Origin: CAVVEQ01 sp963804865
Lineage (GTDB): Bacteria; Chloroflexota; Anaerolineae; Anaerolineales; Anaerolineaceae
NCBI GenBank assembly: GCA_963804865.1
Contig: CAWDSH010000042.1
Coordinates: forward strand, 124,001 to 188,000
Direction: 5' to 3'
DNA length: 64,000 bases
Shown here: positions 25,396-34,626 of the stretch, in pieces
Layout: each line of letters starts with the position of its first letter
Numbering within the stretch: position 1 is the stretch's first letter
Position numbers and translations under genes: made by a program
The notes under the pieces: model-generated
The model's database searches: none
What the model was told of the DNA's origin: nothing
The model's input: only the letters and a program-made list of their open reading frames with translations

Positions 25396-27123
25396 ATGTC
25401 GAAATCGATCCTGGTGGCATCCCCCGATATGGCTTTCGGGGAATTATTACGCTCCAGTTTGATGGAAGCCGGGGAATACAATGTCCAGTACGTAAAAACT
25501 GGGACAGATGTATTGGCTTCCATTTCCAGCCTGATCTTTGACCTCGCATTTTTGGATGGGGAGATCCAGGATCAACCCCTGGGATTATTGATCGATGCGA
25601 TGAGGATCAAACTGCCGGATATCAAAGTTGTGGTCGTTCCTTTGGCTGAAGAAGAGAATTTTCCGTCTGCCCAGGAATTGGGTGCAGATGCATTCATCAA
25701 GAAACCCCCATATTTGCCGGATCTGATTACCATCACCGTTGGTCTTCTAAGTGGGGGATCTATCAAATCCTCCGCTGAACCAAAACCAGATTTGCCCTTT
25801 GATGATATTGTCCTCCCGGTCACAGAGCTGGCCGCCCAGGAGAATCTCCAGGAAAAGGACGAATTGGTCAAATGGTTTTCGGAATCATCAGCGTTGGCAG
25901 CCGTGATCATCAAAGGAAAACAGTTGATCGCTTCTGCTGGCGAGATAACCGATGCTGCGCTCCACAATCTCATTGATGAGTTGCAGGGTTATATTACGCC
26001 CGGCAGCCGCGAAGAATTGATCCGCTTTTCCAGCCTGGGATCCAGCGAACAGGATCGCCTGGTCTACGCTGCCCACCTGACACCGGAACTCACCGGTGTG
26101 CTTGTTTATGAAGTTTCCACCCTCTTCTCATCCGCACGCTCCGAATCAGCAACTCTGGCACAGGCATTGGCAAAAGCTTCCACTCCCGTTATTCCCGGTG
26201 AACAGCTCGGGAGTACCTGGACACCTGAAGCCCAGGAAGCCCTGAGCGAGGACGCCAACTTAAAAATGGAAGAAAAACCTTCTTCCGAAGCCAAACCTGA
26301 TGATATTGTCGAGAAAATTCCTGAGGGAGCCCAACAACCCAAAATAGTTAAGGAAGAATTTCCCTCAACCGGACCCTTACCGGAGGACTCCGAGAAAGAA
26401 AAAACCGATATGGCTGAGGAAACACCATTTCCCTGGCAGGCATCAGAAAAACACATTGAAGAAACGAAAATCGAAACCGGTGGTGAGCCTGAGCTTCCAT
26501 CGGAGTCCGCGCAAGAGATTGGGTGGAGTATTGACAGTGTCCCTGGGTCGATACCCTCATCCATACCGGTCGGGATTGAATCGAAAATCCCTGCTGAAGT
26601 GGAATTGCCAATTAAATCAGAACCAGCGGAAGCTCCTTCGCTGGAAAAAGCCATTTCCTCAAGCGCTGATGACCTGATCGCTGCGATCGCTCCTGAAAGA
26701 CCCGACCTTGCCAAAACAGCCGAACTTGAGCCATTAAAAAGCCATCCACCACAGGATGTCATTCAACAGACCTTCGTTCTGGTTCCTGGTGATCCAAAAA
26801 CATTTCTGGTGGGTGAATTGGCTGACGATATGACAAAGTGGATACCGGAGATATGTGCCGCGCACCGCTGGCAGCTGAATGCCATTGCCATCCGTCCGGT
26901 CTATATGCAGCTGACTCTTGAGGTCCCCAATTCGCTCCCTTCCGCTGAAACCGTAAAGATCCTTAGAAATGACACGTCGAATTATGTCTTTCTTAAAAAT
27001 CCCTCCCAGCGCCCTGCAGAAGCAGAACGAGATTTTTGGGCTGAAGAGCATTTGGAGGTCGATCCCGAAAAACCAATCAGCCAACACGATCTGCGAATTT
27101 TTATCAACCGTATGCACGGTTAA
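25396..27123 (+). CDS. Receiver-domain protein fused to a degenerate IS200/Y1 transposase-like domain
   Basis: 575 residues. Residues ~1-118 form a receiver domain with the acceptor Asp in FDLAFLDGE and Lys in FIKKPP, but a weakened acidic pair (VASPD) and Pro in place of the switch Ser/Thr (VVVVPLA). Residues ~150-260 resemble the roadblock/GAF-like second domain of the protein at 6182. A ~190-residue acidic, Pro-rich linker follows. Residues ~460-575 match the plan of Y1 (TnpA/REP-associated) transposases: FVLVPGDPKTFLVGELAD, then YMQLTLEVPNSLPSAETVKI where HxH is expected, DFWAEE, and a last helix with Phe569 where the catalytic Tyr is expected. Catalysis should be lost. The similarity is judged by eye. 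Confidence 0.7.
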   Translation: MSKSILVASPDMAFGELLRSSLMEAGEYNVQYVKTGTDVLASISSLIFDLAFLDGEIQDQPLGLLIDAMRIKLPDIKVVVVPLAEEENFPSAQELGADAFIKKPPYLPDLITITVGLLSGGSIKSSAEPKPDLPFDDIVLPVTELAAQENLQEKDELVKWFSESSALAAVIIKGKQLIASAGEITDAALHNLIDELQGYITPGSREELIRFSSLGSSEQDRLVYAAHLTPELTGVLVYEVSTLFSSARSESATLAQALAKASTPVIPGEQLGSTWTPEAQEALSEDANLKMEEKPSSEAKPDDIVEKIPEGAQQPKIVKEEFPSTGPLPEDSEKEKTDMAEETPFPWQASEKHIEETKIETGGEPELPSESAQEIGWSIDSVPGSIPSSIPVGIESKIPAEVELPIKSEPAEAPSLEKAISSSADDLIAAIAPERPDLAKTAELEPLKSHPPQDVIQQTFVLVPGDPKTFLVGELADDMTKWIPEICAAHRWQLNAIAIRPVYMQLTLEVPNSLPSAETVKILRNDTSNYVFLKNPSQRPAEAERDFWAEEHLEVDPEKPISQHDLRIFINRMHG

Positions 27124-27153
27124 GACCCAGCTTATTTTGGAAAAAGAAAAATC

Positions 27154-29937
27154 ATGCCCCCAACCCTCTATCTTATCGACGGTCATGCCCTGGCATACCG
27201 CACATATTTTGCACTGACCTCTGCTGGTGGTAGATTTCAAACCGCCAGCGGTGAACCCACGGCGGGAATCTTTGGATTTGCCAGTGTGCTTTTGCGCGTC
27301 TTGGAACAGGAGAAACCGGATTATTTGGCGGTTGCTTTTGATACCGGCAAAACGTTTCGTAATGAGCTTTTCCCGGAATATAAAGCCACCCGGGCGAAAA
27401 TGCCTGATGATCTCCGCACCCAGATCGAACGCATTCGCAAAATGGTGGATGCCTTTGATATCCCCCGACTGGAAAAAGAAGGCATGGAAGCTGATGATGT
27501 CATCGGCAGCATAGCCAGGCAGGCAGTTGAGAAGGGATTAGGGGTGAAGATCATCACCGGGGACAAAGACCTCCTTCAGCTGGTTGAGGATCGGGTGATT
27601 GTCAGTCTGCCGGGCAGCCGCTTATCTGAATCTAAGGATTTTTCCGAAAAAGATGTCGTTGAATTGTTGGGTGTTCGCCCTGACCAGGTGGTGGATTACA
27701 AGGCGTTGGTAGGCGACACATCCGATAACTATCCGGGAGTTAGAGGTGTCGGTGAAAAGACTGCCGTCAAATTACTCCAGGAATATCCCACTCTTGATGA
27801 AGTCTATGCTCACCTGGATAAACTTGCGCCGCGGGTTAAGGAGTTGCTTGAAAAAGGAAAATCAGATGCTTATCTCAGCCAGGACCTTGCGACCATTCGG
27901 CGGGACGTGGCTGTTACCCTCGACCTGGATAAAGCCCGCACAGATCAGCTTGGTATAAATGCAGTTGAAGCTTTGTTCCGCGAGTTGGAATTCCGCACCT
28001 TGATCCCACGGTTGAAGGCGTTGGGGGGAACAGCCCAGGGAATTGAAGGTTCCCAGCTGGATCTATTTGGGAAAGAGGTCACCCGTGTGGGTCAACCCGC
28101 GAAATATGAATTGAGCACGATCATCGTCAACGATCAGGCTGGTTTGGATGAGCTCCAGCGCAGCCTATCATCAGCGACCTCCATTTCTTTTGACACCGAG
28201 ACCACATCCATCGACCCCATGCGCGCAGATCTGGTTGGGATCTCCTTGAGTGTCCGGGAGGGTGAGGGGTATTACATACCCCTGGGTCACCATGACGGAA
28301 CACCGCAATTATCCATATCAAATGTAATTTCAGCCTTAACCCCCGCCCTGACTGATCCAGGAAAACAAAAGATCGGTCACAACCTTAAATATGACGCATT
28401 AATGCTTGCCCGCAATGGCTTGATGCCTGCTCCTTTGACTTTTGACACCATGATCGCTGAATGGTTGACCGACCCTGATTCGCACAATCTTGGGTTGAAA
28501 GACATGGCGGATGCCTATCTTAATATTGCCATGACCCATATTGAAGAGTTGATCGGGAAAGGCAAGAACCAGCTTTCCATGGCGGATATCCCTGTGGAAA
28601 AGGTGGCACCGTACGCTGCTGCGGATGCCGAGGTGACCTTGAAACTGGTGCCTGTTCTTCAGAAGAAACTCGAAAAACGAAGTGTAGAGAAAGTATTCAA
28701 AGAGATTGAAATGCCCCTCATACCGGTATTGGTTGAGATGGAAATGACCGGTATTCGCCTCGATCCTACCTTCCTGCAGCAAATGTCTGGTGAATTACGT
28801 CAAAGAATTACCACCATTGAAGACGAGGTTTATAAGCTGGCAGGCAGCCCGTTCAATCTCAATTCCACGCAGCAGCTTTCTAAAGTTCTCTTTGAAACAT
28901 TGAAACTTCCAACCGATCCCACGAAAAAGACGGCCAGTGGGCATTATTCAACTTCTGCGGACGTGCTTGAGGAATTGCGCGGAAAGCATCCTGTGGTGGA
29001 TTTGCTTCTGGAGTATCGAGAACTATCCAAGCTCCAGTCAACGTATGTGGAGGCATTGCCTCTTTCCATCAATCCCCAAACAAACCGCGTGCATACCTCT
29101 TACAGCCAGATCGGGGCTGTCACGGGCAGGTTGTCGTCGGTAAATCCCAATTTGCAGAATATCCCCACCCGCACCGAGCTGGGCCGCAAAGTGCGCTGCG
29201 CTTTTGTCAGCGATCCCGGCAGCCTGCTGCTTTCGGTGGATTATTCCCAGATCGAGCTGCGCATTGTGGCGGATATGGCAAAAGATGAAGCCATGCTGAA
29301 CGCCTTCCGTGCCGGTCAGGATATACATGCAGCCACTGCCGCAGCGATCCACGATATTCCCCTTGAGAAAGTGGACAAAGATCAGCGCCGGCATGCCAAG
29401 GCGATCAACTTCGGTTTGATCTACGGCATGAGCGCATTTGGATTGACCCGCACGACAGGATTGACGCTCGCCGAAGCGGAAGATTTCGTAAAAGAATATT
29501 TCCACGATTTCCCGGGCGTAAAAAACTACCTGGATGGTATCCGCAGGACTGCTGCGCAGCAGGGATATGTTGAAACCAAGCTTGGCCGGCGGCGATATTT
29601 CCCGGAATTGCAGGGTGGTGGGAATATGAATATCAAGGCGCGCGCTGAGCGGGAAGCTATCAATGCGCCCATCCAGGGTACCGCGGCGGATATTATGAAG
29701 ATTGCCATGATTCACTTGCCGGGAGCCTTGAAAAAAGCCGGTCTTCACGCACGCCTGATGCTCCAGGTGCACGATGAGCTCGTGCTGGAATGCCCGCGCG
29801 CAGAATTATTAAAGGCCGCTGATGTGGTCCGGACGACCATGGAGGGAGCCTACCAGTTAAGCATCCCATTGGTGACCGATGCCCGATGGGGAGAAAACTG
29901 GGGATCCATGCAACCCATCACTGAATTCAAGGATTGA
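27154..29937 (+). CDS. polA: DNA polymerase I
   Basis: 927 residues with three domains in order: 5'-3' exonuclease (~1-290, YLIDGHALAYRTYFAL, EADDVIGS), 3'-5' proofreading exonuclease (~330-500, with FDTETTS supplying the Asp-x-Glu metal ligands, so likely active), and polymerase (~540-927; motif A DYSQIELRIVAD, motif B RRHAKAINFGLIYG, motif C LQVHDELVLE). The Phe in motif B predicts discrimination against dideoxynucleotides. It repairs DNA and replaces RNA primers. ATG 27154 is 30 bp downstream of the previous stop, so the genes may be co-transcribed. Confidence 0.97.
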   Translation: MPPTLYLIDGHALAYRTYFALTSAGGRFQTASGEPTAGIFGFASVLLRVLEQEKPDYLAVAFDTGKTFRNELFPEYKATRAKMPDDLRTQIERIRKMVDAFDIPRLEKEGMEADDVIGSIARQAVEKGLGVKIITGDKDLLQLVEDRVIVSLPGSRLSESKDFSEKDVVELLGVRPDQVVDYKALVGDTSDNYPGVRGVGEKTAVKLLQEYPTLDEVYAHLDKLAPRVKELLEKGKSDAYLSQDLATIRRDVAVTLDLDKARTDQLGINAVEALFRELEFRTLIPRLKALGGTAQGIEGSQLDLFGKEVTRVGQPAKYELSTIIVNDQAGLDELQRSLSSATSISFDTETTSIDPMRADLVGISLSVREGEGYYIPLGHHDGTPQLSISNVISALTPALTDPGKQKIGHNLKYDALMLARNGLMPAPLTFDTMIAEWLTDPDSHNLGLKDMADAYLNIAMTHIEELIGKGKNQLSMADIPVEKVAPYAAADAEVTLKLVPVLQKKLEKRSVEKVFKEIEMPLIPVLVEMEMTGIRLDPTFLQQMSGELRQRITTIEDEVYKLAGSPFNLNSTQQLSKVLFETLKLPTDPTKKTASGHYSTSADVLEELRGKHPVVDLLLEYRELSKLQSTYVEALPLSINPQTNRVHTSYSQIGAVTGRLSSVNPNLQNIPTRTELGRKVRCAFVSDPGSLLLSVDYSQIELRIVADMAKDEAMLNAFRAGQDIHAATAAAIHDIPLEKVDKDQRRHAKAINFGLIYGMSAFGLTRTTGLTLAEAEDFVKEYFHDFPGVKNYLDGIRRTAAQQGYVETKLGRRRYFPELQGGGNMNIKARAEREAINAPIQGTAADIMKIAMIHLPGALKKAGLHARLMLQVHDELVLECPRAELLKAADVVRTTMEGAYQLSIPLVTDARWGENWGSMQPITEFKD

Positions 29938-29965
29938 AGTAAAATACTCTTTCTAGAGGGTAACA

Positions 29966-32281
29966 TTGGTCGGTAACCAGGAAAAATTTCAACGCACAAT
30001 GAATCAGGGGCATACTGCTGCCTGGGACCAGAACTGGGAACAGGCTGTTACCTATTACCAGCAGGCTCTTGATGAGATTCCAGATCACCCCCAGGCACTG
30101 GCCAGTCTTGGATTGGCGTTATACGAACAGAAGAGATACGATGAAGCGCTGACGTATTACCAGCGCGCCGCGGAGCTTAATCCAAATGATGCTGTCTCTT
30201 TTGAAAAGATGGCACGCATTTATGAAAAAACCGGGCAGTTTAAGAAGGCGGTAGAGAATTCAATGGAAGCCGCCGAGCTGTATCTAAAAGCCCGTGATGT
30301 TGATAAAACAATCGATAACTGGAGACGGGTGGCTTTTCTTGAGCCGGAGAACCTGACATCTCGATCCCGTTTGGCGACCATCTATGATCGTTTGGGACGC
30401 AAGGCGGAAGCGGTTGCGGAATATATGGCGTCCGCTGCCATCATGCAGGCACAGGGGGACATGGTCAAGGCATTTCAGGTTGTCCAGTATGTGCAGAAGA
30501 TGGTTCCTGAGTACGAAGATGCCAAGACTGCGCTGGAAAAATTAAATAACAATGAACCGCTCCCTATGCCGGAATCAGAACAGGCGAATGCCGGTGATGA
30601 GCCCCCGACCGGGAAGAAGCTGCTTGCGCAGCCAAAATCAACCGCTCCCCTTGCAGTCGATCCTGTCTTGGAAGCGCGCCAGAAATCACTCACTCGTCTG
30701 GCAGCCCAGCTTTTTGAACTTGGTGAAGAAACCTCACCGGAAGGTTCGATAAGTCGTCGCGGACTTAATGCACTCACGCGCGGAACGGGTGGTCTTAAGC
30801 AGGAGGAAGCAGACAGGGCCAGGATGGAGTTGTTCTTGAGCCAGGCCATCCAATTTCAATCTTCAGGTGACAATGAACAGGCGTTAGGCCAGCTCGAACA
30901 GGCGGTGGAAATCGGGTTAACCGTGCCGGAAGCATATTATTCCCTGGGCTTGCTCTATAGCGAAAAAGATGGTCAAAAAGCATATAAATTTCTCCAGGAA
31001 TCGGTTAAACATCCGGATTTTGCCCTTGGTTCCTATTTATTGATCGCTCAGCTTTATGAATCATCTGGTCAGTTTGCGGAAGCAGCCATGTCATATTTAC
31101 AAGCGCTGCGCCTTGGCGATATCGAAATGGTTCCCGCGGACCAGGCGGATGAATTGAGCCAACTCTACGAACCCCTCCTGGAAGAACAAACCAATAGCGC
31201 TGATGAGGAAGCGCAGAAAAAATTATGTGATGTCATTCGCGGGCAGTTGTTGCGTCCGGATTGGCGGCAATATATGACCATGGCCCGCCAGCAGCTCCCG
31301 CAACAATCCGATGGCGGTACTCCCATGCCGCTGGCAGGCATGCTACTCCAAACCAGTGGGAGTCAAATCGTTGAAGCCATGGCCCTGGTGCGGCAGTACA
31401 CCGCTCAAGGGCATTATCGGTCTGCCATGGAAGAGGCTTTTGACGCATTGCGTTACGCTCCCACATACCTGCCCTTGCATATGCAAATGGGCGAGATATT
31501 AATCAAAGAAGGCCGTATTCAGGACGCAACAGATAAATTTCTCATTACCTCCCGGGTCTATACGTTACGAGGTGAGGTGGGTCAGGCTGTCCGGCTTCTA
31601 TCCCGTGTCACCCAGATGGCGCCCATGGACCTTTCTGTGCGCAGCCATCTCATCGATCTCCTGGCAGCCCAGGGACGCACGGATGAAGCCATGCAGCAAT
31701 ACTCTGAGCTGGCAAATATTTATTACCAGCTGGCTGAATTCGATATGGCCCGCCAAACATACATGGCAGCTTCCAAGCTTGCCCAACAGGCGGGAGCTGA
31801 TCAAAAGTGGACCCTCGAGATCCTGACCAAGGTTGCAGATATCGACATGCAGCGCCTGGATTGGAAGGCTGCCATCAAGATATATGAACAGTTGCGGACG
31901 ATGCAGCCGGAAGCGGAGACGCCGAGAGCCAGGTTGATCGACCTGAATCTCAAACTGGGGAACCTGCCGGATGCGACTGCGGAATTGGATGGCTATGTTG
32001 CAATACTTGAGAATTCCAATCAGCGACCCAAGGCGATTGGCTTCATTAAAGATCTTCTCCAGGAGCATGTGACCACGCCCGAGCTATATAATCGCCTGGC
32101 TGACCTTTTGATCCGTCACGGACAATCCGCCAAGGCGATCGAGGTTTTGGATGCCGGCGGTGAGGCATTATTGGATGCTGGCAACAAACAGGCTGCCATT
32201 GATATGATCAAAAAGATCATCTCGCTCAATCCACCCAACCTGGCTGATTTCCAGAACGCACTTCGCAAGCTTCAACTCTGA
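29966..32281 (+). CDS. Large tetratricopeptide-repeat protein
   Basis: 771 residues of almost continuous TPR helices: near the N-terminus (WEQAVTYYQQALDEIPDHPQALASLGLALYEQ...), in the middle (~290-400) and at the C-terminus (~450-770). A disordered stretch (~195-240) separates the first block. There is no signal peptide, so it is a cytoplasmic protein-protein scaffold; its partners are unknown. TTG 29966 has an AGAGGG site 5 nt upstream; ATG 30000 is the alternative start. It is 28 bp after polA and followed by a terminator. Confidence 0.8.
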   Translation: MVGNQEKFQRTMNQGHTAAWDQNWEQAVTYYQQALDEIPDHPQALASLGLALYEQKRYDEALTYYQRAAELNPNDAVSFEKMARIYEKTGQFKKAVENSMEAAELYLKARDVDKTIDNWRRVAFLEPENLTSRSRLATIYDRLGRKAEAVAEYMASAAIMQAQGDMVKAFQVVQYVQKMVPEYEDAKTALEKLNNNEPLPMPESEQANAGDEPPTGKKLLAQPKSTAPLAVDPVLEARQKSLTRLAAQLFELGEETSPEGSISRRGLNALTRGTGGLKQEEADRARMELFLSQAIQFQSSGDNEQALGQLEQAVEIGLTVPEAYYSLGLLYSEKDGQKAYKFLQESVKHPDFALGSYLLIAQLYESSGQFAEAAMSYLQALRLGDIEMVPADQADELSQLYEPLLEEQTNSADEEAQKKLCDVIRGQLLRPDWRQYMTMARQQLPQQSDGGTPMPLAGMLLQTSGSQIVEAMALVRQYTAQGHYRSAMEEAFDALRYAPTYLPLHMQMGEILIKEGRIQDATDKFLITSRVYTLRGEVGQAVRLLSRVTQMAPMDLSVRSHLIDLLAAQGRTDEAMQQYSELANIYYQLAEFDMARQTYMAASKLAQQAGADQKWTLEILTKVADIDMQRLDWKAAIKIYEQLRTMQPEAETPRARLIDLNLKLGNLPDATAELDGYVAILENSNQRPKAIGFIKDLLQEHVTTPELYNRLADLLIRHGQSAKAIEVLDAGGEALLDAGNKQAAIDMIKKIISLNPPNLADFQNALRKLQL

Positions 32282-32302
32282 CCTACCCGAATACTAAACA
32301 AA

Positions 32303-32335
32303 CGAAGGTCTCTGAAGAGACCTTCGAATTTTTTT
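32303..32335. terminator. Terminator after the TPR gene
   Basis: CGAAGGTCTCT pairs with AGAGACCTTCG and is followed by a long T-run on the plus strand; on the minus strand TTTGTTT follows, so it may serve both convergent genes. Confidence 0.85.
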
Positions 32336-32359
32336 ATTGTTCCCTGGATATTGAGAATG

Positions 32360-33193
32360 CTATCGAATGATAGCGGAAACCACTTTTTTCTTTGAACTGG
32401 TGGAGTGTTTTAAAAGAATGAACCCGATTGCGGTCAGATACATCATATAGCTTGCCACAACGGTCAGCGATGGTGTTGAGCGGTATCCAAACAAGGTCTT
32501 CAATAATTGCCCAACGAAGGACTCTTCACTCAATAAACCATTCAGGTTGTACAAAGGATCGAGAATGGAAGGCACCAATCCCAATTCGTTCAGTGCATGC
32601 ATTGCATGAGCGATCAAGCCTGCCGCAAATAGAACGAGCAATACATTGGTGACTTTAAAAAAGGAGGAAAGGGAAAGTCCACCTGAGCTACGATACCAGA
32701 GTAGCCCGATGGTAACGGCGGCAGCGAGTCCCAATATTCCTCCAGCTAAAATCAAATTCTGATTTCCTGAAAATGTTGTTGCAATGAGGAATAGCGCCAA
32801 CTCAACGCCTTCCCTCCAAACCGCGAGAAACGTCAGGCTAAAGATCTGCCATTTTCCACCAGTACTGCTATTTTGAAGCACTTTCTTCTCGATATCCTTA
32901 TGCATGCTCCCGGATTGCGCTTGAACCCAAATGATCATCCAGGTGAGTATCCCTGCTGCCAACAGCATGCTGATGGCTTCGAATATTTCTTCAGCTTCAC
33001 CTTCCAACTGTGCGCCGGCGAAAAATAATGCTGCAGCGACCAGCAGGCTGGCAAAGATTCCTGCTGCCACTCCCCACCAGGCAGGCTGGTTAAGATCTTT
33101 TCTATGTAGAATGCGAAACACCCCAAATACGATGCCGATCACCAGAGCGGCTTCTAATCCCTCACGCAAGGACAATAAAAATCCGGATAACAT
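32360..33193 (-). CDS. FTR1 family iron permease
   Basis: 277 residues with seven predicted membrane helices and the two REGxE iron-transfer motifs of FTR1/EfeU proteins: SLREGLEAALVIG in helix 1 and VWREGVELALFLI in the fourth helix. It imports iron through the cytoplasmic membrane. The usual partners (EfeO/EfeB or a multicopper oxidase) are not nearby. ATG 33193 has an AAAGGTG site. A perfect inverted repeat (33212-33236) lies in its 5' leader, and the replication operon ends upstream on the same strand. Confidence 0.9.
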   Translation of the reverse strand: MLSGFLLSLREGLEAALVIGIVFGVFRILHRKDLNQPAWWGVAAGIFASLLVAAALFFAGAQLEGEAEEIFEAISMLLAAGILTWMIIWVQAQSGSMHKDIEKKVLQNSSTGGKWQIFSLTFLAVWREGVELALFLIATTFSGNQNLILAGGILGLAAAVTIGLLWYRSSGGLSLSSFFKVTNVLLVLFAAGLIAHAMHALNELGLVPSILDPLYNLNGLLSEESFVGQLLKTLFGYRSTPSLTVVASYMMYLTAIGFILLKHSTSSKKKVVSAIIR

Positions 33194-33211
33194 ATTTCAC
33201 CTTTTATGGAA

Positions 33212-33236
33212 TGAACTGCCCTAAAAGGGCAGTTCA
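33212..33236 (-). repeat. Perfect inverted repeat in the leader of the FTR1 gene
   Basis: TGAACTGCCCT-AAA-AGGGCAGTTCA: 11-bp perfect arms and a 3-nt loop, ending 18 bp before the FTR1 start. Minus-strand sequence after it has no T-run. It could be an operator or an RNA hairpin. Confidence 0.7.
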
Positions 33237-33276
33237 ATAATATCAATTATGCTAATATTTGTCAAATTTATCTAAT

Positions 33277-34626
33277 TTATTTGTTTAATGTCTTTTTTGA
33301 GGTTCGTATGGAACCGCCCCGATAAGTGGGAGCCAGGATGGCGTAGATGGTGCAGCGCCTGGTGTCCATCATGCGGCTGCGAATGCGGGCATCGATCTCT
33401 TCCAGCGAGGACGAGGTGGTGATCACCGTGGGCAGCATGGCCTCATAGCGGAAATTGAGCAGTTGGAATAATTTTTCCTTTGCCCAGGGTGTCGCGGATT
33501 GAGTACCCAGGTCATCGAGAACAAGAAGTTTGCAGGATCGCACCTGCTCGAACAGGTGATCATATGAGATATTGCTGTTTGGCCCAAAGGTGGATCGCAG
33601 GTGATCGAGCAGATCTGGTACCACGATGAAGATGGGTTCATCCCCTTCCGCAGCCCGGTAATTGCCGATGGCTGCCGCCAGGTGAGTTTTGCCGCATCCA
33701 TAGGTGCCTTGCAGCATCAACCAACCTTTGGGCGATTCGGCGTACTGCTGTGCTGCGCGGAATGCTTTTTCCAGGCTTTTTTGTTCTTCCGGGGGTAATT
33801 TCTCATTCTCGCGCAGGCTGAAATTTCCAAACGTGTGATCGCTGACCAGCGACAGGGTGGAAATATTGGCCTGCCCAAGGTCGCGCACTGGTGAGCGGTA
33901 ATCCGGTGCAGCAATTCTTATTTGGGCGACCAGGTCTGGATCCTGCAAACGCGAACGAATGCGGCCATCCAGCTCCATCAATTCGAGATTGGTGGTGAGT
34001 ACGGTGGAAAGCTTATTGGTATAGCGGTGATTGATGATCTGGTAGAGTTTTTCCTCAGCCCAGGGCGTGGCATTCTGTGTTCCCAGGTCGTCCAGCACTA
34101 AAAGACGGATATTGCGGATCTCTTCGAAACGATCCTCGAAGGACGTTTCGGTACTGTCGTAGGAGAAGCGCAGCCAATCGAGCAAATCCGGCACGGTGAG
34201 AAATAGGGTTGGCACACCATAACTGACTGCGTGATTCGCGATGGCTGCAGCCAGGTGGGTTTTTCCGCAGCCATAACCACCCATGAGCAGCGCCCAGCCT
34301 TTCAAATCGCGGGCATATTGCTGTGCCTGGTTGAAAGCCAGGGATAGTGAATTCACCTGCTGGTCCGCCAATCCCATTCGTCCTTTTGAACTGAAATTTT
34401 CAAAGGTCATTTCCTTGAAAGCCTGCAAGTTACTTAGGTGATAGAGCCTTTCGATGGCAGACTTATCATCGTGCTTTTGACGGCAGGTGCATATTTGTAG
34501 TTTACCGAAGTTCGGATCACTGGATGGCAGATCAAGGCGCACGAAACCAACCCCGCCACAATGCGGGCAGTTGGGATCAGCGGAGAAATTAGTATCCTTC
34601 CGGTTAATGTTTGATGATGTCGCCAT
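33277..34626 (-). CDS. Helicase loader-like protein with two tandem DnaC/DnaI-type AAA+ modules
   Basis: 449 residues from ATG 34626 (AGGA site; ATGs at 34641, 34683 and 34692 are alternatives). An N-terminal zinc element (CPHCGG ... CTC) is followed by two complete ATPase modules: Walker A GGYGCGKTH and Walker B LLVLDDLGTQNATPWAEEKL, then GTYGCGKTH and LLVLDDLGTQSATPWAKEKL. Each ends with an arginine-rich RIRSR segment. DnaC/DnaI loaders normally have one module, in ~250-310 residues. Position downstream of dnaB and a DnaD-like gene supports a role in loading the replicative helicase. IstB-type transposon ATPases are similar, but no transposase is adjacent. Confidence 0.85.
   Translation of the reverse strand: MATSSNINRKDTNFSADPNCPHCGGVGFVRLDLPSSDPNFGKLQICTCRQKHDDKSAIERLYHLSNLQAFKEMTFENFSSKGRMGLADQQVNSLSLAFNQAQQYARDLKGWALLMGGYGCGKTHLAAAIANHAVSYGVPTLFLTVPDLLDWLRFSYDSTETSFEDRFEEIRNIRLLVLDDLGTQNATPWAEEKLYQIINHRYTNKLSTVLTTNLELMELDGRIRSRLQDPDLVAQIRIAAPDYRSPVRDLGQANISTLSLVSDHTFGNFSLRENEKLPPEEQKSLEKAFRAAQQYAESPKGWLMLQGTYGCGKTHLAAAIGNYRAAEGDEPIFIVVPDLLDHLRSTFGPNSNISYDHLFEQVRSCKLLVLDDLGTQSATPWAKEKLFQLLNFRYEAMLPTVITTSSSLEEIDARIRSRMMDTRRCTIYAILAPTYRGGSIRTSKKTLNK

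Noticed and set aside
26106..26762. 218-codon antisense frame inside the receiver/transposase-like gene
   Set aside because: Ser-rich shadow of the Glu/Pro-rich linker on the other strand.
33237..33276. AT-rich sequence upstream of FTR1 as a Fur box
   Set aside because: Only a loose match to GATAAT repeats; not better than chance in AT-rich DNA.
33277..34626. IstB transposon ATPase of an IS21-like element
   Set aside because: No istA transposase or terminal repeats nearby; the gene lies in a replication operon with dnaB and a DnaD-like gene.
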